A DNA stretch of 64,000 bases from Pseudoxanthomonas sp. PXM01 (GTDB taxonomy: Bacteria > Pseudomonadota > Gammaproteobacteria > Xanthomonadales > Xanthomonadaceae): assembly GCF_014851815.1 (NCBI RefSeq), contig NZ_JACVAJ010000001.1:124001-188000 (forward strand), read 5' to 3'. The stretch's first letter is position 1, and each line of letters starts with the position of its first letter. A program made the position numbers and the translations under genes. The notes under the pieces are model-generated. The model saw nothing but the letters and a program-made list of their open reading frames with translations. It searched no databases and was not told the DNA's origin. Below, one piece after another: positions 1-8,925 of this stretch.

Positions 1-362
1 GCTGCGCTCTGTTCACGCGATTTGCGGTTCATCGCATCGAAGCTGCCGCCCAGGTTGCCGACGGCTTCGCGGATCAGTTCGCGGGCACGGTCGATCTCGC
101 TGCGCGAGCCCTCGATCTCGTTGTTGACGAAGCGGCGCAGTTCGGTCAGCAGGGCATCCTGTTCGCGCACGACGCTGGCGTGCTCGGGGGAGATCTGGTG
201 CGAGGTCGTCACGGTCAGCCAGGCGAAGATCAGCCAGGCCAGGGTCAACGACGTCAGCAGCGCCCATTGCAGGGCATTGGGCCAGTCGAAGCCGACCGAC
301 ACCGGGAACAGCAAGGTGAGGATGAGGGGTGCCGCCAAACGAACCAGGATGCGCGAATACAT
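1..362 (-). CDS. MCP-like inner-membrane protein, N-terminal fragment
   Basis: Only the first 120 codons lie in the window; the gene runs off the left edge. Two hydrophobic segments (about residues 5-25 and 32-52) are joined by a short loop. They are followed by a charged helical stretch rich in heptad-like Glu, Arg and Leu that reaches a Gly-Gly-Ser-Phe motif near residue 105. There is no sizeable periplasmic sensor. The two-helix anchor plus cytoplasmic coiled coil resembles short sensorless methyl-accepting proteins of xanthomonads, but the signalling tip is not visible, so the family call is an inference. A strong sigma-28 promoter lies at 392-418, which supports a motility role. It is the last minus-strand gene of the block, downstream of cheB but with its own promoter. 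Confidence 0.5.
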   Translation of the reverse strand, partial: MYSRILVRLAAPLILTLLFPVSVGFDWPNALQWALLTSLTLAWLIFAWLTVTTSHQISPEHASVVREQDALLTELRRFVNNEIEGSRSEIDRARELIREAVGNLGGSFDAMNRKSREQSA

Positions 363-391
363 GGGTGCTCTCTGCTGAAGCTCACTGATGA

Positions 392-418
392 GTATCGGCC
401 GTGCGGATCGGCTCTTTA
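392..418 (-). promoter_or_regulatory. sigma-28 (FliA) promoter of the MCP-like gene
   Basis: On the minus strand this reads TAAA, 15 bases, GCCGATAC, against the FliA consensus TAAA-N15-GCCGATAA. It ends 30 bases before the start codon. Confidence 0.8.
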
Positions 419-486
419 GGCGGGAAATCCGGCGGTTCCGGAGTTGCGGGCGATCTGTGACGGACGTTGCCGCTTGTGCGACAGGT

Positions 487-570
487 TGTTGTGGGAGCGA
501 CGTGAGTCGGGATGCTCCTCGTTCAGGCATCGTGGTCCCGTCATCGCGACTTGCCTCGCTCCCACAACAG
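487..570. repeat. REP-like inverted repeat pair after cheB
   Basis: Two divergent copies of a GTGGGAGCGACGTGAGTCG-type unit (487-514 and 542-570) face each other around a 27-base spacer. They are close relatives of the three units at 45541-45704. The pair lies immediately after the cheB stop and could end or stabilise the cheRDB transcript. Confidence 0.7.
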
Positions 571-583
571 CAATCCTGGAGAC

Positions 584-1651
584 TCAGGCGATCGCCGCGG
601 CCAGGTCGAGCAGGCGCTGGGCGATGCGTTCCAGCGGCAAGGCTTCCTTGGCGGCGCCCAGGCGCATGGCGGCGCCCGGCATGCCCCATACGACGCTGCT
701 GGCTTCGTCCTGCACCAGCGTCGGTGCGCCGGCCTGGCTCATTTCCAGCAGGCCGCGCGCGCCGTCGTCACCCATGCCGGTGAGGATCGCACCCACCGCA
801 TTGCCGCCGGCGCTCTGCGCGACCGAGCGGAACAGGACGTCGACCGCCGGCTTGTGGCGGTTGACCGCAGGACCGTCGTCGATGCGGGCACGCCAGCGCG
901 CACCGTCGCGGATGATCCGCATGTGCTGCCCGCCGGGCGGCAGGTACGCGTGCCCCGGCAGGATGGCTTCACCGTCGCTGGCCTCGCGCACGGCCATGGC
1001 CGAATGCCGGTCCAGCCGTTCGGCGAAGGCGCGGCTGAAGCCGGCCGGGATGTGCTGGGTCAGCACGATGGCGGGCGCGTCGGCCGGCATCTGCTCCAGC
1101 ACCACGCGCAACGCTTCGGTACCGCCGGCGGACGCGCCGATGGCGATCAGGCGGTCGGTGGTGCGGAAGCGCAGGGCGGGCGGTGCGGGCAGCGCGGTGT
1201 CCAGGCCGACGCGCGGTGCACCGGTGCGCGCGAGCGGACGCACGCGCGCCTTCGCCGCGGTCTTGACCTTGGCGATGATCTCGTCGGAATACGCCTGCAG
1301 GCCGCTGGCGACGTCGAGCTTGGGCTTGGAGACGAAATCCACCGCGCCCAGCGCCAGCGCCTGCAGCGTCGTGTCGGCGCCACGCTCGGTCAGGGAGGAA
1401 ATCATCACCACCGGCATCGGCCGCAACCGCATGACGTTCTCCAGGAACGCCAGGCCGTCCATGCGCGGCATTTCCACGTCCAGCGTCATCACGTCCGGAT
1501 TGAGGCGCTTGATCTTGTCGCGCGCCAGCAGCGGATCGGCGGCGGAACCGACGACCTCGATGCCGGGGTCGCGGGACAGGATTTCGGTCAGGATCTGGCG
1601 CACGACCGCCGAGTCGTCGACGATCAGCACGCGGCAAGGGGACGTACTCAT
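584..1651 (-). CDS. cheB: CheB, chemotaxis protein-glutamate methylesterase/deamidase
   Basis: 355-residue response-regulator methylesterase that removes methyl groups from chemoreceptors and deamidates their glutamines when phosphorylated by CheA. The receiver domain (about 5-125) has the acidic pair D12/D13 and phospho-acceptor D58 in [11 protein letters not shown]. The C-terminal esterase domain shows the catalytic serine in GASAGGTEA, histidine in TQHIPAGF and aspartate in GMGDDGA. The start at 1651 overlaps the cheD stop by one base (TGATG), so cheR, cheD and cheB form one operon. This is the only cheB in the window; the cheYZA-motCD block lacks the cheB that Pseudomonas carries there. 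Confidence 0.97.
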   Translation of the reverse strand: MSTSPCRVLIVDDSAVVRQILTEILSRDPGIEVVGSAADPLLARDKIKRLNPDVMTLDVEMPRMDGLAFLENVMRLRPMPVVMISSLTERGADTTLQALALGAVDFVSKPKLDVASGLQAYSDEIIAKVKTAAKARVRPLARTGAPRVGLDTALPAPPALRFRTTDRLIAIGASAGGTEALRVVLEQMPADAPAIVLTQHIPAGFSRAFAERLDRHSAMAVREASDGEAILPGHAYLPPGGQHMRIIRDGARWRARIDDGPAVNRHKPAVDVLFRSVAQSAGGNAVGAILTGMGDDGARGLLEMSQAGAPTLVQDEASSVVWGMPGAAMRLGAAKEALPLERIAQRLLDLAAAIA

Positions 1652-2253
1652 CAGAACAGCTCCACGCCCCCGGTGACGGGAGCCTTGGACAGGCGGGCGC
1701 GGGCCGCGGATTCGGCGGCCAGCACTTCGGCATCGTGGGCATGCGGCAGGCGCTGCACGACCGCACGGCCGGTGTCGGGGAAGTACCACACCTTGCGCGG
1801 ATGGATGCCGCGCAGGTCTTCGGCCACCACCGGAATGCGCTCGGCCTCCAGGTAGCGGCGGACGAACTCGGCGTTGCGCGTGCCCACCGGATTGCTGGTG
1901 AAGCCCTTCAGCACGTTGGCGCCGCCGAACACCTTGGCCTGCAGCCGGCTGCGCGAGGCGCCGCGCTTGAGCAGGTCGTTGATCAGCAGTTCCATCGCGT
2001 AACTGCCGTAGCGCGCCGGCGCGCCGTCGCCGACGTTGCCGTCGGGCAGCAGGAAATGGTTCATGCCGCCCAGCTTCAGCAAGGGGTCGCGGATGCAGGC
2101 GGCCACGCACGAACCCAGCACGGTGACCAGCGCAGTGTGATCGTCCACCACCAGGTACTGCGTGGGCAGCAGCTTGGCGGCTTCGGTCTTGAAGCGGATG
2201 TCGTGGTAGCGCAGCACGCTGCCATCGGCGAAGGCGGCCGCGGCGGCGCTCAT
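1651..2253 (-). CDS. cheD: CheD, chemoreceptor glutamine deamidase
   Basis: 200-residue protein that deamidates specific receptor glutamines to create methylation sites. The family signature is visible: the catalytic cysteine in VLGSCVAAC and the histidine in GGMNHFLLP, followed by a conserved FGG(A)N segment. The start is set at the ATG at 2253 because it overlaps the cheR stop as ATGA; an in-frame upstream ATG at 2292 lies inside cheR and is unlikely. The cheR-cheD-cheB order matches F7-type chemosensory clusters. Confidence 0.95.
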   Translation of the reverse strand: MSAAAAAFADGSVLRYHDIRFKTEAAKLLPTQYLVVDDHTALVTVLGSCVAACIRDPLLKLGGMNHFLLPDGNVGDGAPARYGSYAMELLINDLLKRGASRSRLQAKVFGGANVLKGFTSNPVGTRNAEFVRRYLEAERIPVVAEDLRGIHPRKVWYFPDTGRAVVQRLPHAHDAEVLAAESAARARLSKAPVTGGVELF

Positions 2254-3158
2254 GCGGCGCCCTTGGCGCGGCGGTACAGCGTGCGACCGCACGGCTGGAT
2301 GATGTCGGCCGCGTGCAGGTAGTTTTCCGAATGCCCGGTGTACAGCATGCCGTCGTCGGCCAGGTGCGGGACCAGGCGCGTGAGGATGCCGCGCTGGGTC
2401 GGCTTGTCGAAATAGATCATCACGTTGCGGCAGAACATCGCCACGAACGGGCCGGTCACGTCATAGCGTGGCGCCAGCAGGTTGAGCGGGCGGAACTCGA
2501 TCAGCTGCTGCAGCGCCGGATGCACGCGGCACTTGCCTTCGTTGGGGCCGCTGCCGCGCTGGAAATAGCGCCGTTTCAGCGCGTCGCTCAGGCCGGCGAT
2601 CCGCTCGACCGGATAGACGCCGCGTTCGCCGGTGGCCAGCACCTGCGTATCCACGTCGGTCGCCAGGATGCGCACCGGCGGCGTCAGCGTGCCATAGGCC
2701 TCGCAGGCGGAGATGGCGATGGAGTAGGGCTCTTCGCCGGTGGACGCGGCGCAGGACCAGATCTTCAGCGGACCGTCGTGGCGGCGCTTGGCCAGTTCTT
2801 CCTGCAGGCGTTCGAAGTGGTGCGGCTCGCGGAAGAACGAGGTGAGGTTGGTGGTCAGCGCGTTGGTGAACGCCTGCCATTCGTCGCCGCCGTCGCGTTC
2901 CAGCTGGTCCAGGTAATCCTTGAAGCTGCGCAGGCCGAGCGCGCGCAGGCGGCGCGAAAGCCGGCCATAGACCATGTCGCGCTTGCCGTCGGCCAGGGCG
3001 ATGCCGGCGCGCTGGCGGATCAGGTCGGCGACGCGGCGGAAGTCGCGGTCGTCGAACTCGAAGTCACGCGTGCCGCTGGCAGGTGCGTCGTCGGCGGGGA
3101 GCGGGGAAGTCCGTCGGGTCGAGGTTACCGGGGCGATGGAGCGGGTACTGACGGACAT
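2250..3158 (-). CDS. cheR: CheR, chemoreceptor glutamate methyltransferase
   Basis: SAM-dependent methyltransferase of 302 residues that methylates receptor glutamates. The N-terminal helical domain is followed by FFREPHHF, the SAM-binding region with GEEPYSIAI, and the CRNVMIYFD motif. The chosen start is the ATG at 3158. Another ATG at 3224 would add 22 residues, and neither has a strong ribosome-binding site. It follows the first receptor gene by 100 bases with no clear promoter between, so co-transcription is likely. Four receptors in this window end in WQEF, the xWxxF type of C-terminal tether that docks CheR in other species, so this CheR is their probable partner. Confidence 0.96.
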   Translation of the reverse strand: MSVSTRSIAPVTSTRRTSPLPADDAPASGTRDFEFDDRDFRRVADLIRQRAGIALADGKRDMVYGRLSRRLRALGLRSFKDYLDQLERDGGDEWQAFTNALTTNLTSFFREPHHFERLQEELAKRRHDGPLKIWSCAASTGEEPYSIAISACEAYGTLTPPVRILATDVDTQVLATGERGVYPVERIAGLSDALKRRYFQRGSGPNEGKCRVHPALQQLIEFRPLNLLAPRYDVTGPFVAMFCRNVMIYFDKPTQRGILTRLVPHLADDGMLYTGHSENYLHAADIIQPCGRTLYRRAKGAA

Positions 3159-3258
3159 GGGCGTCTCGAGAGAGCGGGTACTGAGGGAGTACTCGACCGA
3201 TGCACCGTCACGGGGACGGTACATCGATCATCGGCTGGACTGATGCAAACCGCGTGCC

Positions 3259-5481
3259 TCAGAACTCCTGCCAGTCGTCGCCGTCGGCCAGGGCCGGTTC
3301 CAGCACCGCTTTGGCGGCGGCCCGGACGGCCGGCTTGGCCGGCGCGGCAGCGGGAGCCGCCTTGACCGCCTTGGCGGCGGGCGCCGCGTGGGCATGCAGC
3401 TTGAACACCGACACCGATTCGCTCAGGACCTGCGCCTGTTCTTCCATCGAACGGGCGGCGGCCGAGGCTTCTTCCACCAGCGCGGCGTTCTGCTGGGTGG
3501 TTTCGTCCATCTGCGTGATGGTCTGGTTGACCTGCTCGATGCCGGCCGACTGTTCCTGCGAGGCCGCCGAAATCTCGGCCATGATGTCGGTCACGCGCTG
3601 CACGGAGGCCACGATCTCGGCCATGGTGGTACCGGCCTGGTTCACCAGTTTGGAACCATCGGCGACCTTGTCCACGGACGTCTCGATCAGGCCCTTGATC
3701 TCCTTGGCCGCGTTGGCCGAGCGCTGGGCGAGGGTACGTACTTCCGAGGCGACCACGGCGAAACCACGGCCCTGTTCGCCGGCACGGGCGGCTTCCACCG
3801 CGGCGTTGAGCGCCAGGATGTTGGTCTGGAAGGCGATGCCGTCGATGACCGAGATGATGTCGGCGATCTTCTTCGACGACTGCTCGATGTCGCGCATGGT
3901 CGTCACCACCTTGCCGACCACGTCGCCACCCTGCGACGCCACGCCGGCGGCACCGATCGACAACTGGTTGGCCTGGCGTGCGGACTCGGCGTTCTGGCGC
4001 ACGGTGGAGGTCAGTTCCTCCATCGAGGCGGCGGTTTCTTCCAGGTTGGCGGCCTGCTGCTCGGTGCGGCGCGACAGGTCGGAGTTGCCGGAGGCGATCT
4101 CGCCGGCGGCGGTGTTGATGCTGGTGGAGGCGTCCTGGATGCGGCCGACGATGTCGGTCAGCTGCGTGACGGTGGCGTTGGCGTCGTCGCGCATGGTGGC
4201 GAACACGCCGTGGAAGTCGCCTTCCATGCGGGCGGTCAGGTCGCCGCGGGCGATGGCCTGCAGCAGCTCGGACACTTCCGCCAGGTTCTCGTCGGTCGTC
4301 TCCATCAGCTGGTTCAGGCCGTCGATCATGTCGCGGAAGTCGTACTGGTACTTGTCCACGTCGCCGCGCTGGGTGAAGTCGCCGGACGAGGCGGCCATGG
4401 CTAGGCGCTTGATCTCGCCGTTGATCGCGGACAGGTTGGCCTTGGTGGCGTCCATCGTCTCGGTCAGGTTGGCCTTCTCGCCGGGCAGCTTGGGCATGTC
4501 CTGGCTGAGGTCGCCGACCGAGTAGCGTTGCATGATCTTCAGCGCATCGCCGATCGCCTGCAGGTGCGAGGCGACCAGGGCGTTGGTGTCGCGCACCATG
4601 CGGCCGTACTCGCCCGGGAACGCGCTGTCGTCCATCCGGTAGCTGATCTGGCCTTCGTCGTGGCGCGCGGCCATGTCGCTCTGCGCGGCGATGACCGACT
4701 GCACCTGCGTCTGCATGCGCTGCATGGCGGTGAGCAGCTGGCCGACTTCATCGGAGCGGCTGGTGTCGATCTTGCCGTCCAGCTTGCCGGCGGAGACGTC
4801 GTTGGCCACGCGCACGGCTTCGCCGACCGCATTGGCGATGGCGCGGGCGAAGAACCAGGCCAGGGCCAGGCCGCCGACGATGCCGGCCAGCAACATGACG
4901 ATCATCAGCGTGCTGGAGGCGGTGTAGGTGCTGTCGGCGTCGGCGCTGGCGCTCTTGGCCTGCTGGTCGACGACGTTGATCAGGGCGGTCAGTGCCCCGG
5001 TGGCCTTGCGGTGCTGGTCGCGCGTGGCACCGATGAAGGTGTCCACGGCGTCATCCGGCAGGCCGAGGTCGAGCATCTCCTGCACTTCCGTGTAGGACTG
5101 CTGGGCCGCTTTCCATTCCTTGGAGAAGGTGTCGTAGGCCTTCTTCTCTTCCGGGCTGGTGATGAGCTTGGCGTACCCCTGCCTGGCGTCTTCGATGCGC
5201 TTTTCGGTCTCGGCGGCCAGCTTCCTGGCCTCCGCCTTCACCGCGTCGCTGGCGCGCACATGCTGGCGATAGGAGTTGGTGCGGTACTCGCCGAGCAGAC
5301 TCTGCATGTCGCCGGCGGCCTTGACGCTCGGCAGGACATGGCCGGTGACTTCGGTGGTGGCACCGTTCAACGAGTTCAGGCCCACGAAGGCCGCAATGCC
5401 CTGGATCAGCATCAGGGCCAGTACGACGCCGAAGGCGAGCATCATCTTCGTCGTCAGTTTGAGGTTCTTGATCCGCTGCAT
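3259..5481 (-). CDS. Methyl-accepting chemotaxis protein with four-helix-bundle sensor (MCP1)
   Basis: 740-residue transmembrane chemoreceptor. TM1 lies at about 13-33. A mostly helical periplasmic segment without a Cache fold (about 34-188) suits a 4HB sensor. TM2 at about 191-212 is followed by HAMP and then further HAMP-like modules carrying repeated GDL(S/T) and GDFTQRGD motifs before the signalling domain. The hairpin tip has the invariant [16 protein letters not shown] region. The protein ends in an Ala/Pro/Lys linker and the pentapeptide DWQEF, a predicted CheR tether. No sigma-28 site lies directly upstream. The exported-protein gene 93 bases upstream has one, so the two may be co-transcribed across a weak hairpin. 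Confidence 0.95.
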   Translation of the reverse strand: MQRIKNLKLTTKMMLAFGVVLALMLIQGIAAFVGLNSLNGATTEVTGHVLPSVKAAGDMQSLLGEYRTNSYRQHVRASDAVKAEARKLAAETEKRIEDARQGYAKLITSPEEKKAYDTFSKEWKAAQQSYTEVQEMLDLGLPDDAVDTFIGATRDQHRKATGALTALINVVDQQAKSASADADSTYTASSTLMIVMLLAGIVGGLALAWFFARAIANAVGEAVRVANDVSAGKLDGKIDTSRSDEVGQLLTAMQRMQTQVQSVIAAQSDMAARHDEGQISYRMDDSAFPGEYGRMVRDTNALVASHLQAIGDALKIMQRYSVGDLSQDMPKLPGEKANLTETMDATKANLSAINGEIKRLAMAASSGDFTQRGDVDKYQYDFRDMIDGLNQLMETTDENLAEVSELLQAIARGDLTARMEGDFHGVFATMRDDANATVTQLTDIVGRIQDASTSINTAAGEIASGNSDLSRRTEQQAANLEETAASMEELTSTVRQNAESARQANQLSIGAAGVASQGGDVVGKVVTTMRDIEQSSKKIADIISVIDGIAFQTNILALNAAVEAARAGEQGRGFAVVASEVRTLAQRSANAAKEIKGLIETSVDKVADGSKLVNQAGTTMAEIVASVQRVTDIMAEISAASQEQSAGIEQVNQTITQMDETTQQNAALVEEASAAARSMEEQAQVLSESVSVFKLHAHAAPAAKAVKAAPAAAPAKPAVRAAAKAVLEPALADGDDWQEF

Positions 5482-5540
5482 GGGATTCTTTTTCCTTTAC
5501 CGGGGCGCGCGCCGCGCCGCTCTCAGTGGCAACCAAGACA

Positions 5541-5563
5541 GGGCAGGGCGTCGTGCCCTGCCC
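5541..5563 (-). terminator. Hairpin between the exported-protein gene and MCP1
   Basis: A 9-bp perfect stem (5541-5549 with 5555-5563) and 5-base loop. On the minus strand it is followed by TGTCTTGGTT, a weak U tract, so read-through into MCP1 is plausible. Confidence 0.45.
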
Positions 5564-5573
5564 GTGGGACGGC

Positions 5574-5978
5574 TCAGCGGATCGTTGCCAGCTTCAGGTT
5601 CGACGGCGAGTTCACCACGATCTCGGCGCGCGACTGGTCACGCTCGATGGTGCCGATCACGCAGACGTCCTTGCCTTCCAGTTCTTCCGGCGCCGGCTTG
5701 AACTTGGCGCGGGCGTCGCCCGGGATGCGCGCGGTGAAGGTGTGGCGCGGGAAGTTGCCGCCCATGTACAGGAAGGTCGGCGTGCCTTCGGTGTTCTCGG
5801 CGAAACGGGCCTTGCCCACCTTGCCGCAGACCGTACCGGCCTTGCCGGCGAAGCGCGGTGCCATGTCGGCCGGGATCGCGTTGTCGACCTGCGACTGGCT
5901 GTTGGCGGGCGCGGCGGGCATCAACAGGGCGGTGGCGGCGACGGCGATGGACAGGGTCAGGACGGACGCGATTTTCAT
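5574..5978 (-). CDS. Exported OB-fold-like protein of unknown function
   Basis: 134 residues. A signal peptide of about 27 residues (basic start, hydrophobic core, then PANS) predicts periplasmic location. The mature part has GTVCGKV near residue 50 and KDVCVIGTIER near residue 105, a strand pattern typical of small OB-fold proteins of the bacterial exported nucleic-acid-binding-like type. Two cysteines, one in each motif, could form a disulfide. The precise role is not recognised. It is preceded by a sigma-28-like promoter (6024-6050) and followed by MCP1, so it is expressed with the motility regulon. A role in ligand capture for the neighbouring receptor is possible but unsupported by sequence alone. 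Confidence 0.6.
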   Translation of the reverse strand: MKIASVLTLSIAVAATALLMPAAPANSQSQVDNAIPADMAPRFAGKAGTVCGKVGKARFAENTEGTPTFLYMGGNFPRHTFTARIPGDARAKFKPAPEELEGKDVCVIGTIERDQSRAEIVVNSPSNLKLATIR

Positions 5979-6023
5979 TCCAGTAGCTCCGGATGGTCAG
6001 AAGGGATAAGGACTCTCCGCCTG

Positions 6024-6050
6024 AGATCGGCGCGGTGACGTGGAACTTGA
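6024..6050 (-). promoter_or_regulatory. sigma-28 promoter of the exported OB-fold-like gene
   Basis: Minus strand: TCAA, 15 bases, GCCGATCT. The -10 differs from consensus in its last two bases, and the same variant precedes cheW. Confidence 0.65.
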
Positions 6051-6148
6051 GGTGATGGCGCCCCGGAATGGCGCCGATGCGCGTGACTGGGAGCTGCATC
6101 ACACTTCGGCCGGTCGCGCGCCATTGCGCACGCCGGCACCGCGATGCG

Positions 6149-8761
6149 TCAGGACGCGGGGACAGCGTCCGCAGTGGATTCCACGACCGAGGCATAGCCG
6201 TGTGTCCCGAGCCAGTCTTCCAGCGCCGCGGGCGGCAGGGGCGGCGAGAACAGGTATCCCTGCAGCACGGGAAAGCGCTGCTCGGTGAGGAAGCGGTGCT
6301 GCGACTCGGTTTCCACGCCTTCTGCGACCACCTTCATGCCCAGGCTTTCGCCGATGCGCAGTACGGAAGATGTCAGCGTGCGCGCGATGGCGCTGGTGTC
6401 GATGTCGCGCACGAAGCTCTGGTCCAGCTTCAGTTCGCTGATCGGCAGGCGATGCAGGTGGCTGAGGCTGGAGTAGCCGGTGCCGAAATCGTCCAGCGAC
6501 AGGCGCACGCCGAGCACGTAGATCGCCTCGATGTTCTCCAGCACATCCGGATCCGGGTCGAGCATGACGCTTTCGGTGATCTCCAGCGTCAGGTCATCGG
6601 GGACCAGGCCGTGTTCGTCCAGCAGGTCGGAGATCTGCAGCGACAGCTGCGGGTCGCGGAAGTTGATCGCCGACACATTGACCGACACGCGCGGGATATC
6701 GACGCCGCGTCGCCGCCAGTCGGCCATCTGCGCGCAGGCCTGGCGCAGGACCCACAGGCTGAGATCGGCGATCAGGCCGCATTCCTCGGCCACCGGCACG
6801 AAGCGCGACGGCGGGATGACGCCCAGATCGGCGTGGTGCCAACGGAGCAGCGCCTCGACGCCGTACAGCTGGCGTCCGTCGCAGCCACCGACCTGCGGCT
6901 GGTATTGCAGGTTCAGCTGGTTCAGCCGCAGCGCATCGCGCAACGCCGTCTCCAGCGAGACGCGTTCCTGCGCCAGGCGGTTCATGTCGACGCTGAAGAA
7001 GCGGAAGCCGCTGCCGCCATCGCGCTTGGCGCGGTACATCGCCATGTCGGCATGGCGCACCAGCAGATCGATGTCGCGGCCGTCGTCTGGGAACATGGCC
7101 ACGCCGATGCTGGCGCTGGGATGCAGGGTCATCAGGCCGGCGGCGGTGGGCGCGGCGATCGCGCCCAGCAGGCGCTCGGCCACGCTGCCGGCCTGTTCGG
7201 CGCTGCACATCGGCAGCACTGCGACGAATTCGTCGCCGGCCTGGCGGCCGACGATGTTGATGCCGCCGAGTTCCTCGCTGAGGCGCGCGGCGACGTCGCG
7301 CAGCAGGCCGTCGCCGGCCGCGTGGCCCTGCGCGTCGTTGACGCGTTTGAAACGGTCCAGGTCGATGAACAGCACCGCAGCGGTACCGTTGCCCTGCGCG
7401 ACGTTCGCCAGCGCCTGTTCGGCCTTGGCACTGAACATGATGCGGTTGGGCAGGCCGGTCAGCGTGTCGTAGAACGCGAGCTGGTGCACGCGCTCATTGG
7501 TCTGTTCGCGTTCCAGCGTCAGCGAGCACAGGTGCAGGCAGGTGTCGGCAAGGCGCTCGTGCAGCTCCTCGGGACCGCGGTTTTCCCGGTAGTAGAACGA
7601 CAGCGTGCCGAGCACGCGGCCGCTGCTCGACTTGATCGGGTGGGTCCAGCACGCGCGCAGGCCGAGCGGCGTGGTCAGGTGGCGGGTGTTGGCGCACAGC
7701 GGATCGCTGGCGATGTCCTTGACCAGCACCGCGCGCCCGCGCCAGGCGGCCACGCCGCTGACGCCGGCGCGCGGGCCGATCGGCAGGCCGTTGATCTTGC
7801 GCGCCCAGGCTTCGGGCAGGCTCGGCGAAGCGAGGGCATGCATCAGTCCCTCGCTGTCGACGGTGATGATGGAGACCGTCAGCTCCGGCGCGATGTGCTC
7901 CACCTCGCGGCAGATCAGCGTCATCACGTCGGCGACGTTCCACTCGTGCACCAGCGCATCCAGCACCTTGTTGTGCAGCACCTGGTGCATCTTGGTCTGG
8001 GTGATGTCGCTGAGCACGCTGACCAGGCCCAGCAGCGAGCCGTCCTCGTCGTGCACCGGATTGATCGCCGTGGACAGCCACAGCGGACGACCGGCCTTGG
8101 TGTAGAGCAACACTTCGGTCTGCAGGCCTTCGCCGGCGGCCATCGCCCGGCTGATGCGCTCGTCCAGCGAGCCATCGGTGTGCGGTCCGGACAGCAGCTC
8201 CGCCGGCTTGATGCCGCGCAGCTCCTCCAGCCGGTAGCCCAGCATGCGGGTGAAGCCGCTGTTGACGTAGACGACCTCGCGGTCGGCCGAACTGATGAAG
8301 ATCGCGTTGTCGCTGCTGTCCACGACAATGGACAGCTGGCGCAGCCGTGCCAGTTGCCGTTGCTGGTCGCTGGTGTCGCGGACAAAGGCGGTATGGAACA
8401 CGTGGTCGCCGATGACGACCTTCGACATCGAGACCGAACACGCGCCTTCGCTGCCGTCGGGCCGCAGCAGGGTCGCATCGCGATGGCTGCCCAGCAGGGA
8501 CGCCAGGGTGGATTCGGCGGTACCGCCGGCCGGTGTCTCGCCGAGCAGACGGGTGAAGGGCAGGCCGTGCACTTCCTCGCGGCGGCAGCGCCACAGCGTC
8601 TCCGCGGCGGGATTGAACAGCACCACGCGATGGCGGCTGTCGATGACGAACGCCGCGTCGACGGATTGCTCCAGGACATGCCACAGGCTGTCCTGCGCCG
8701 GCTCGACCGGCGCCTGTGCGTCGCGCAGCGGCGTCAGTGCGTTCAGCGTACGGCGAAGCAT
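6149..8761 (-). CDS. PAS-PAS-GAF-GGDEF-EAL cyclic-di-GMP signalling protein
   Basis: 870 residues, no transmembrane segment, so cytoplasmic. Order: PAS (about 24-125), PAS (about 145-265), GAF (about 275-425), GGDEF (about 430-595), EAL (about 605-855). The cyclase signature is AGDEF, which can be active, but there is no RxxD inhibitory site before it. The EAL domain keeps the residues expected for phosphodiesterase activity: EALLRW, SVNVSA, LEITES, DDFGTGYSS, LKLDQSF, AEGVE and LQGYLF. It is therefore probably a phosphodiesterase with possible dual activity, its PAS/GAF region sensing a small ligand or redox cue. A sigma-28 promoter at 8858-8884 places it in the flagellar regulon beside ycgR, which suggests control of swimming through c-di-GMP. 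Confidence 0.93.
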   Translation of the reverse strand: MLRRTLNALTPLRDAQAPVEPAQDSLWHVLEQSVDAAFVIDSRHRVVLFNPAAETLWRCRREEVHGLPFTRLLGETPAGGTAESTLASLLGSHRDATLLRPDGSEGACSVSMSKVVIGDHVFHTAFVRDTSDQQRQLARLRQLSIVVDSSDNAIFISSADREVVYVNSGFTRMLGYRLEELRGIKPAELLSGPHTDGSLDERISRAMAAGEGLQTEVLLYTKAGRPLWLSTAINPVHDEDGSLLGLVSVLSDITQTKMHQVLHNKVLDALVHEWNVADVMTLICREVEHIAPELTVSIITVDSEGLMHALASPSLPEAWARKINGLPIGPRAGVSGVAAWRGRAVLVKDIASDPLCANTRHLTTPLGLRACWTHPIKSSSGRVLGTLSFYYRENRGPEELHERLADTCLHLCSLTLEREQTNERVHQLAFYDTLTGLPNRIMFSAKAEQALANVAQGNGTAAVLFIDLDRFKRVNDAQGHAAGDGLLRDVAARLSEELGGINIVGRQAGDEFVAVLPMCSAEQAGSVAERLLGAIAAPTAAGLMTLHPSASIGVAMFPDDGRDIDLLVRHADMAMYRAKRDGGSGFRFFSVDMNRLAQERVSLETALRDALRLNQLNLQYQPQVGGCDGRQLYGVEALLRWHHADLGVIPPSRFVPVAEECGLIADLSLWVLRQACAQMADWRRRGVDIPRVSVNVSAINFRDPQLSLQISDLLDEHGLVPDDLTLEITESVMLDPDPDVLENIEAIYVLGVRLSLDDFGTGYSSLSHLHRLPISELKLDQSFVRDIDTSAIARTLTSSVLRIGESLGMKVVAEGVETESQHRFLTEQRFPVLQGYLFSPPLPPAALEDWLGTHGYASVVESTADAVPAS

Positions 8762-8857
8762 GCGCAGTCCTTGCCGTGCACCGGGGGGCGGCGGGCGTCG
8801 TCGTTGGCGGTGGTTGCGACGGTCATCGGGAGCCGGGAAAGGAAGCCTTCTGGTGAC

Positions 8858-8884
8858 ATATCGGCCATGGTCCGGGTTACTTGA
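8858..8884 (-). promoter_or_regulatory. sigma-28 promoter of the GGDEF-EAL gene
   Basis: Minus strand: TCAA, 15 bases, GCCGATAT, ending 96 bases before the start codon, between this gene and the 3' end of the next receptor gene. Confidence 0.7.
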
Positions 8885-8925
8885 ACGCGGTCACGGGACA
8901 GGCGTGGAATGCGGCACGCGGTGCG

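Noticed and set aside
5482-5573. A sigma-28 promoter directly before MCP1
   Set aside because: No GCCGAT-like -10 at the right spacing; the nearest site is before the exported-protein gene.
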